Source: Streptomyces lienomycini
Lineage (GTDB): Bacteria > Actinomycetota > Actinomycetes > Streptomycetales > Streptomycetaceae
Direction of reading: 5' to 3'
Length of the DNA: 64,000 nt
Assembly (NCBI RefSeq): GCF_027947595.1
Contig: NZ_CP116257.1
Span: 620,001 to 684,000 of the forward strand
Shown here: one piece after another, positions 58,312 to 64,000 of the stretch
Position numbering within the stretch: position 1 is the stretch's first letter
How the letters are laid out: each line of letters starts with the position of its first letter
Made by a program: the position numbers and the translations under genes
The notes under the pieces: model-generated
The model's input: only the letters and a program-made list of their open reading frames with translations
What the model was told of the DNA's origin: nothing
Databases searched by the model: none

Positions 58312-59826
58312 ATGTCACAGCAGACGCCGCAGCGCGGCACACAGCGGAACGGACTCGGTGGGGGAGCGGTCTGGGCCCTCGTCATCACCAGCGTCGCCGG
58401 ATTCATGGCGGCCCTGGACAATCTCGTCGTCACCACCGCCCTGCCCTCCATCCGCGAGGACCTGGGCGGAGCGCTGCACGACCTGGAATGGACCGTCAGC
58501 GCCTACACGCTCACCTTCGCCGTCCTCCTGATGTTCGGCGCCGCCCTCGGCGACCGGTTCGGCCGACGCCGGCTCTTCCTCGTCGGCATCACCGTCTTCA
58601 CCGCCGCCTCCGCCGCCGCGGCCATGGCGCCCGGCATCGACTCGCTCATCGCGGCCCGCGCGGTTCAGGGGGTCGGCGCGGCGATCATGATGCCGCTCAC
58701 CCTGACCCTGCTGACCGCCGCCGTGCCCGCCGAACGCCGCGGCATGGCGTACGGCATCTGGGGCGCCGTCAACGGGCTCGCGGTGGCTTCCGGCCCGCTG
58801 GTCGGCGGCAGCCTCACCGAACACATCTCCTGGCAGTGGATCTTCTGGCTGAACGTTCCGCTGGGGCTGGCCCTGCTGCCCCTCGCCCGGCTCCGCCTCG
58901 CCGAGTCGCACGGCCCCGGCGCCCGGCTCGACATCCCCGGCACACTGCTCGCCAGCGGCGGACTCTTCGGCATCGTCTACGGACTGGTCCGCGGACCCGT
59001 CGACGGCTGGACCGGTGCCGTCGTGCTGACCTCGCTCCTCGCCGGGGCCGCACTGCTGGTCGGCTTCGTCCTCTACGGCACCCGCGCCAAGAACCCCATG
59101 CTCCCGATGCGGCTCTTCCGCTCTCGTGCCTTCTCCGGCGTCAACGCGGCGAGCCTGCTGATGTTCCTCGGCATGTTCGGCTCGATCTTCCTGCTCAGCC
59201 AGTACATGCAGGGCGTGCTCGGCTACTCGCCCACCGAGGCGGGCCTGCGCATGCTGCCCTGGACGGGCATGCCGATGCTGGTCGCACCGATCGCCGGCAT
59301 CCTCTCCGACCGCGTCGGAGGCCGCCCGGTCGTCGCCGCCGGACTCTTCCTCCAGGCGGCCGGTCTCGGCTACCTCGCCTCCGTGATCACCGCCGACGCG
59401 TCCTACGCGATCCAACTGCCCGGTCTGATCATCAGCGGAATCGGCATGGCCCTGTACTTCGCCCCCGCGTCCGCCCTGGTGATGTCCAGCGTCGCGGTGC
59501 GGGAGCAGGGCGTCGCGTCGGGCGCCAACAACGCCCTGCGCGAGGTGGGCGGCGCGCTCGGCGTCGCGGTCATGTCGTCGATCTTCGCGGCACAGGGCGG
59601 CTACGAGTCCGCGCAGTCCTTCGTCGACGGACTGCGGCCCGCGGTCGCGGTGGGCGCCGCGCTGGTGGCCCTCGGCGGCGTCGCGGCCCTGGTGATCCCG
59701 TCCCGCCGCCGCACCGACGAGACGGCGCCCGCGGACGCCCCCGGCACCGGCCCGACGCCGACGACGGAGCCCTCCCCGGCGCCCGGGGCGGCGCTCGCCA
59801 CCACGGCACGGGCGGCCTCCCACTGA
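58312..59826 (+). CDS. MFS drug exporter (DHA2, 14-TMS EmrB/QacA-like)
   Basis: The 504-residue protein has 14 hydrophobic helices. MAALDNLVVTTALPSIREDL (motif D1), GDRFGRRRLFL (motif A) and GPLVGGSLTEHISWQWIFWLNVPLG (motif C) identify a proton-driven drug:H+ antiporter. GGGGGAGA is 5 nt before ATG 58312; the longer frame lacks an RBS. It lies behind an operator shared with the adjacent tetR. Confidence 0.94.
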   Translation: MSQQTPQRGTQRNGLGGGAVWALVITSVAGFMAALDNLVVTTALPSIREDLGGALHDLEWTVSAYTLTFAVLLMFGAALGDRFGRRRLFLVGITVFTAASAAAAMAPGIDSLIAARAVQGVGAAIMMPLTLTLLTAAVPAERRGMAYGIWGAVNGLAVASGPLVGGSLTEHISWQWIFWLNVPLGLALLPLARLRLAESHGPGARLDIPGTLLASGGLFGIVYGLVRGPVDGWTGAVVLTSLLAGAALLVGFVLYGTRAKNPMLPMRLFRSRAFSGVNAASLLMFLGMFGSIFLLSQYMQGVLGYSPTEAGLRMLPWTGMPMLVAPIAGILSDRVGGRPVVAAGLFLQAAGLGYLASVITADASYAIQLPGLIISGIGMALYFAPASALVMSSVAVREQGVASGANNALREVGGALGVAVMSSIFAAQGGYESAQSFVDGLRPAVAVGAALVALGGVAALVIPSRRRTDETAPADAPGTGPTPTTEPSPAPGAALATTARAASH

Positions 59827-59867
59827 CCGCGCGGGACGGAACGCACCGGACGCGAGAGGAGCAGAAC

Positions 59868-60256
59868 ATGCCCACCCTTCCCTGGACCGTGCCGAACCGG
59901 GCCCCGCGGGCCACCGAGGTCCACGTCTTCGCCTCCCGTTTCGAGACGCGCACGCTGTGGGGAGCGCTCGGGTTCCTGGCGCGCACGCCGGGCGTGTGGC
60001 GCCAGATCCGGAGTGCCCCCGGCGTGTACGGCGCCTCCCTGAAGGCGGAGCCCTTCAAGCGGACCAGCGGACCTTCTGGACACTGTCCGCCCGGGAGTCG
60101 CCGGAGGCCCTCAAGGGCTTCGCCCGCGCCGGCGCCCACGCACCGACCCCCCGCGGGCTGTCGGCCCAGACGCGGGAGTCGAAGTTCGCCTCCTGGTCGG
60201 CGGCCGGCGACGCACTCCCGGTGAGCTGGGCGGAGGTACGCAGGCGACTGAAGTGA
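59868..60256 (+). pseudogene. Small monooxygenase-like protein gene, frameshifted by 8-bp duplication
   Basis: The reading frame starts at ATG 59868 (GAGGAG upstream): LPWTVPNRAPRATEVHVFASRFETRTL and GVWRQIRSAPGVYGASLKAEPFKRT. It then shifts: the rest (FWTLSARESPEALKGFARAG ... LPVSWAEVRRRLK, to 60256) lies in another frame. AGCGGACC is present twice in tandem at 60058-60065 and 60066-60073. Removing one copy restores a ~126-residue protein of the DUF3291/spheroidene-monooxygenase-like type. It is the third gene of the efflux operon. Confidence 0.85.
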
Positions 60257-60391
60257 GGACACTCCCGAGGAGGCCCCGGCCGGACGGTCGGGGCGTTCCC
60301 GGTTCGGGCGACTCCGAGACGGTCCCCCTGTGCCTTCCCCGTTGCCCGGCCCCGTGCTTTCCCGCTGCCCCGGACTGTCGGTGCCGTCTCG

Positions 60392-60407
60392 TAGTCTTGG
60401 GCGCGTG
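60392..60407 (+). promoter_or_regulatory. Putative -10 for a leaderless murB transcript
   Basis: TAGTCT (60392-60397) ends 7 nt before the GTG at 60405. No RBS is present. The -35 region is not obvious. Confidence 0.5.
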
Positions 60408-61460
60408 CAGGAACTCCACGACGCTCCCCTCGCCCCGCTGACCACCTTCCGGCTGGGAGGCCCCGCGACCCGGCTGGTCACGGCCACGACCGACGCCGAG
60501 GTGATCGCCGCCGTCCGCGAGGCCGACGACAGCGGCACGCCGCTGCTGCTCATCGGCGGCGGATCCAACCTGGTCATCGGCGACAAGGGCTTCGACGGCA
60601 CCGCCCTGCACATCGCCACGAGCGGCTTCTCCCTCGACGGCACGACGCTGGAGCTGGCGGCCGGCGAGATCTGGACCGACGCCGTCGCCCGCACCGTCGA
60701 GGCCGGACTGGCGGGTGTCGAGTGCCTGGCCGGCATCCCCGGCTCGGCGGGTGCGACGCCCATCCAGAACGTCGGCGCGTACGGCCAGGAGGTCTCCTCC
60801 ACGATCACCGAGGTCACCGCGTACGACCGCAGGAACCGGGAGACGATCGCCCTCTCCAACGCCGCCTGCGCCTTCACCTACCGCCACAGCCGCTTCAAGG
60901 CCGAGCCCGACCGGTACGTCGTCCTGCGGGTCCGCTTCGAACTGGAGGACGCCGGCGGCCTCTCCGCGCCGCTGCGCTACGCCGAGACGGCCCGCGCCCT
61001 CGGTGCCGAGGCGGGCGACCGGGTGCCGCTGACGGCCGCCCGGGAAACGGTGCTGAAGCTGCGCGCGGGGAAGGGCATGGTGCTGGACCCCGAGGACCAC
61101 GACACCTGGTCGGCCGGGTCGTTCTTCACCAACCCGATCCTCACGGACGCCCAGTTCGCCGCGTTCCGCGCGCGCGTCGCCGAACGTCTCGGCGAGGCCG
61201 CGGAACCCCCCGCCTTCCCGGCCGGGGAGGGCCGCGTCAAGACCTCCGCGGCCTGGCTGATCGACAAGGCGGGCTTCACCAAGGGGTACGGCACCGGCCC
61301 GGCCCGCATCTCCACCAAGCACACCCTCGCCCTCACCAACCGCGGCGAGGCGACCACCGAGGATCTGCTCGCGCTGGCCCGGGAGGTCGTCGCCGGGGTC
61401 CACGAGGCCTTCGGCGTCACGCTGGTCAACGAACCGGTCACGGTGGGCGTCACCCTCTAG
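60405..61460 (+). CDS. murB: UDP-N-acetylenolpyruvoylglucosamine reductase
   Basis: The 351-residue FAD enzyme reduces UDP-GlcNAc-enolpyruvate to UDP-MurNAc, a cytosolic peptidoglycan step. LIGGGSNLVIGD (FAD), GIPGSAGATPIQNVGAYGQE, AGSFFTNPI (catalytic Ser) and a final NEPVTVG (Glu) match type I MurB. GTG 60405 (MQELHDAPLAPLTTFRLGG) is chosen over 60330 because of the -10-like TAGTCT. A CCCAG repeat starts directly at its stop codon. Confidence 0.96.
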   Translation: MQELHDAPLAPLTTFRLGGPATRLVTATTDAEVIAAVREADDSGTPLLLIGGGSNLVIGDKGFDGTALHIATSGFSLDGTTLELAAGEIWTDAVARTVEAGLAGVECLAGIPGSAGATPIQNVGAYGQEVSSTITEVTAYDRRNRETIALSNAACAFTYRHSRFKAEPDRYVVLRVRFELEDAGGLSAPLRYAETARALGAEAGDRVPLTAARETVLKLRAGKGMVLDPEDHDTWSAGSFFTNPILTDAQFAAFRARVAERLGEAAEPPAFPAGEGRVKTSAAWLIDKAGFTKGYGTGPARISTKHTLALTNRGEATTEDLLALAREVVAGVHEAFGVTLVNEPVTVGVTL

Positions 61461-61515
61461 CCCAGCCCAGCCCAGCCCAGCCCAGCCCAGCCCAGCCCAG
61501 CCCAGCCCAGCCCAG
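61461..61515. repeat. CCCAG pentanucleotide microsatellite, 11 copies
   Basis: Eleven uninterrupted CCCAG units begin at the base after the murB stop, followed by CAAG and one more CCCAG. The rest of the 279-bp gap to 61739 is Pro-codon-like C-rich sequence with looser GCTACAGGCCCCCGCC-type repeats. Confidence 0.97.
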
Positions 61516-61739
61516 CAAGCCCAGCCGACACGGCGCAGCGGGACGCCGCTGCGCCCACCCGCGCCGCCCCAGCTCGGCGGACACCCCCAGACGTACCGCG
61601 CCACGCGCACCCCCACCGGAGCAGCACCCGCCGCCACAGGCACCCGCGCTACAGGCCCCCGCCGCCGCAGGCTCCCGCGCTACAGCCCCCGCCCACCGCA
61701 GGCCCCCGCCCCCGCAGGCACCCGCCCCGGCGCCGTCGC

Positions 61740-62771
61740 CTACTCCGCAAGCCAGTCGTCCACCCCCGCCAACAGCTGCCCCTTCACCTTCTCCGGCGCC
61801 GCCGACCCCCGCACCGACTGCCGCGCCAGCTCCGCCAGCTCAGCGTCGGTGAACCCGTGGTGCTCGCGCGCGATCTCGTACTGGGCGGCGAGCCGCGACC
61901 CGAACAGCAGCGGGTCGTCCGCGCCCAGCGCCATCGGGACTCCCGCCTCGAACAGCTTCCGCAGCGGCACGTCCTCCGGCTTCTCGTACACGCCCAGCGC
62001 GACGTTCGACGCGGGGCACACCTCGCACGTCACCTGCCGGTCCGCCAGCCGCTTCAGCAGCCGCGGATCCTCCGCCGCCCGTACGCCGTGCCCGATCCGG
62101 TCCGCCTCCAGGTCGTCCAGGCAGTCACGCACCGACGCGGGGCCGGTCAGCTCACCCCCGTGCGGCGCGGACAGCAGCCCCCCGTCCCGCGCGATCGCGA
62201 ACGCCCGGTCGAAGTCCCGCGCCATCCCGCGCCGTTCGTCGTTGGACAGCCCGAAGCCGACCACGCCCCGCTCCGCGTACCGCACCGCCAGCCGCGCCAG
62301 CGTCCGCGCGTCCAGCGGGTGCTTCATCCGGTTCGCGGCCACCAGCACCCGCATCCCGATCCCGGTGTCCCGCACGGTCGTCTCCACCGCGTCCAGGATG
62401 ATCTCCAGCGCCGGGATCAGCCCGCCCAGCCGCGGTGCGTACGACGTCGGGTCGACCTGGATCTCCAGCCACCCCGACCCGTCCTTCAGGTCCTCCTCCG
62501 CGGCCTCGCGCACCAGCCGCTGGATGTCCTCCGGCTCCTGGAGGCACGACCGCGCCGCGTCGTACAGCCGCTGGAAGCGGAACCAGCCCCGCTCGTCCGT
62601 CGCCCGCAGCTTCGGCGACTCGCCGCGGCCCAGCGCCTCGGTCAGCGTCTCGGGCAGCCGGACGCCGTGCTTGTCGGCCAGTTCCAGCAGGGTGGTGGGC
62701 CGCATCGACCCGGTGAAGTGCAGGTGGAGATGGGCCTTGGGCAGTTCAGAGACATCACGTACACGCTCCAT
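61740..62771 (-). CDS. Adenosine-deaminase-family protein
   Basis: The 343-residue deaminase has PKAHLHLHFTGSM (zinc HxH), SAPHGGELTGPASVRDCLDDLEADRIGHGVRA (His, Glu, His) and GADDPLLFG (catalytic Asp pair). All catalytic residues are in place. Substrate is probably adenosine, though in Streptomyces similar proteins may use other adenine nucleosides. ATG 62771 follows AGGAT; it is convergent with murB. Confidence 0.92.
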   Translation of the reverse strand: MERVRDVSELPKAHLHLHFTGSMRPTTLLELADKHGVRLPETLTEALGRGESPKLRATDERGWFRFQRLYDAARSCLQEPEDIQRLVREAAEEDLKDGSGWLEIQVDPTSYAPRLGGLIPALEIILDAVETTVRDTGIGMRVLVAANRMKHPLDARTLARLAVRYAERGVVGFGLSNDERRGMARDFDRAFAIARDGGLLSAPHGGELTGPASVRDCLDDLEADRIGHGVRAAEDPRLLKRLADRQVTCEVCPASNVALGVYEKPEDVPLRKLFEAGVPMALGADDPLLFGSRLAAQYEIAREHHGFTDAELAELARQSVRGSAAPEKVKGQLLAGVDDWLAE

Positions 62772-62845
62772 CTGGTGATCCTGCCGCACGACACGCCCGG
62801 CCGGACAGCACTTTCCCCGTACGTGGTCTTGCTCGCACAAAGAAA

Positions 62846-62881
62846 CAGGGGCCGCACCCCGATGCCGAGGTGCGGCCCCTG
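62846..62881 (-). terminator. Terminator hairpin after aspartate aminotransferase gene
   Basis: A perfect 13-bp stem CAGGGGCCGCACC/GGTGCGGCCCCTG with a 10-nt loop lies 16 bp past the stop on the minus strand. Confidence 0.85.
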
Positions 62882-62896
62882 CCGGGAAGGAGGCGG

Positions 62897-64000
62897 TCAG
62901 TCCTTCGCCTCCGCCAGCAGCTTCTGGATCCGGCTCACGCCCTCGACGAGGTCCTCGTCACCGAGCGCGTACGACAGCCGCAGGTACCCGGGCGTGCCGA
63001 ACGCCTCACCCGGCACCACCGCGACCTCGGCCTCCTCCAGGATCAGCGCGGCCAGCTCCACCGAGTCCTGCGGACGCTTCCCGCGGATCTCCTTGCCCAG
63101 CAGCGCCTTCACCGACGGGTAGGCGTAGAACGCGCCCTCGGGCTCCGGGCACAGCACGCCGTCGATCTCGTTGAGCATCCGCACGATCGTCCGGCGGCGC
63201 CGGTCGAAGGCCTCCCGCATGGTCGCCACGGCGTCCAGGTCGCCGGAGACCGCGGCCAGCGCCGCCGCCTGGGACACGTTGGACACGTTGGACGTGGCGT
63301 GCGACTGGAGGTTCGTCGCGGCCTTGACGACGTCCTTCGGGCCGATGACCCACCCGACCCGCCAGCCGGTCATCGCGTACGTCTTCGCGACGCCGTTGAC
63401 CACGATGCACTTGTCGCGCAGCTCCGGCAGCAGCGCCGGCAGGGACACGGAGACCGCGTCGCCGTAGACGAGGTGCTCGTAGATCTCGTCGGTCAGCACC
63501 CACAGGCCGTGCTCGGCGGCCCACTGGCCGATCGCCTCGGTCTCGGCCTCGCCGTACACGGCGCCCGTCGGGTTCGACGGCGACACGAAGAGGACGACCT
63601 TGGTCTTCTCCGTGCGCGCGGCCTCCAGCTGCTCCACCGTCACCCGGTAGCCGGTCGTCTCGTCGGCGACGACGTCGACGGGCACACCGCCGGCCAGCCG
63701 GATCGACTCGGGGTACGTCGTCCAGTACGGCGCCGGGACGATGACCTCGTCGCCCGGGTCGAGGATCGCGGCGAACGCCTCGTAGATGGCCTGCTTGCCG
63801 CCGTTGGTGACGAGGATCTGCGACGGGTCGACCTCGTAGCCGGAGTCGCGCAGCGTCTTCGCGGCGATGGCGGCCTTCAGCTCGGGCAGCCCGCCGGCCG
63901 GCGTGTAGCGGTGGAACTTCGGGTTCTTGCACGCCTCGACGGCGGCCTCGACGATGTAGTCCGGCGTCGGGAAGTCGGGCTCACCCGCGCCGAAGCCGAT
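62897..64000 (-). CDS. aspC: Aspartate aminotransferase family I, 5' end outside window
   Basis: The 367 visible residues begin [19 protein letters not shown], so about 30-40 N-terminal residues lie beyond the right edge. PLP-enzyme motifs are [21 protein letters not shown] (Asn), [11 protein letters not shown] (Asp), and [21 protein letters not shown] (Schiff-base Lys then Arg). It interconverts aspartate/2-oxoglutarate and oxaloacetate/glutamate. Confidence 0.95.
   Translation of the reverse strand: MGFGAGEPDFPTPDYIVEAAVEACKNPKFHRYTPAGGLPELKAAIAAKTLRDSGYEVDPSQILVTNGGKQAIYEAFAAILDPGDEVIVPAPYWTTYPESIRLAGGVPVDVVADETTGYRVTVEQLEAARTEKTKVVLFVSPSNPTGAVYGEAETEAIGQWAAEHGLWVLTDEIYEHLVYGDAVSVSLPALLPELRDKCIVVNGVAKTYAMTGWRVGWVIGPKDVVKAATNLQSHATSNVSNVSQAAALAAVSGDLDAVATMREAFDRRRRTIVRMLNEIDGVLCPEPEGAFYAYPSVKALLGKEIRGKRPQDSVELAALILEEAEVAVVPGEAFGTPGYLRLSYALGDEDLVEGVSRIQKLLAEAKD

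Overview
The window is 64 kb of very GC-rich actinobacterial chromosome. Strong third-position G/C bias, frequent GTG starts, 1 to 8 bp gene overlaps and several apparently leaderless genes point to Streptomyces. From memory, the gene order matches the S. coelicolor stretch between its first nuo operon and murB/aspC (around SCO4574 to SCO4645). The SLP1 element that sits beside the tRNA-Tyr gene in S. coelicolor is absent here. I had no database, so this synteny is recalled knowledge.

0-5 kb: the end of a Complex I operon (nuoM tail, nuoN), a terminator overlapping a decayed Uma2-type gene, and a RecQ helicase. 5-7.6 kb: an M56 membrane metalloprotease behind short tandem repeats, and fumarylacetoacetase. 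7.9-18.6 kb: two convergent operons that look like a surface-glycan locus (DegT aminotransferase, Wzx-type flippase, GH26-like hydrolase, two polytopic membrane proteins, polysaccharide deacetylase, GT2 glycosyltransferase, CelD/BcsL-type acetyltransferase). 18.7-21 kb: a HAD phosphatase, a secreted lytic-transglycosylase-like protein behind a c-di-AMP (ydaO-type) riboswitch, and a long-chain polyprenyl diphosphate synthase, probably for menaquinone. 22-31.6 kb: LolA-like secreted protein, ABC transporter, TPR-like protein, secreted M28 aminopeptidase, VOC and CGNR proteins, RarD-like permease and an NmrA-type oxidoreductase.

31.7-49.3 kb: an energy-metabolism block. It holds korAB (2-oxoacid:ferredoxin oxidoreductase), a NarL-type response regulator, two near-duplicate histidine kinases and a second nuo operon, nuoABCHIJKLMN. 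That operon has no nuoD, nuoE, nuoF or nuoG. nuoC carries an apparent frameshift before a repetitive tail, and nuoI encodes a run of 20 glutamines. 49.5-52.8 kb: HtpX, YccF, SUKH-type, GlsB/YeaQ and YajQ proteins. 53-57.4 kb: tRNA-Tyr, a small Cys-pair protein, an NAD(P)-binding protein, an amidohydrolase homologue missing its catalytic residues, then tRNA-Thr, tRNA-Met, rpmG, hadA and hadB. 57.6-60.3 kb: a TetR/efflux module with two identical operators, plus a small gene broken by an 8-bp tandem duplication. 60.4-64 kb: murB, an 11-copy CCCAG microsatellite, an adenosine-deaminase-family gene and the 3' part of an aspartate aminotransferase.

The genes most likely to work together are nuo1, nuo2, korAB and the polyprenyl synthase (menaquinone respiration), the surface-glycan genes, and the TetR-controlled efflux operon.
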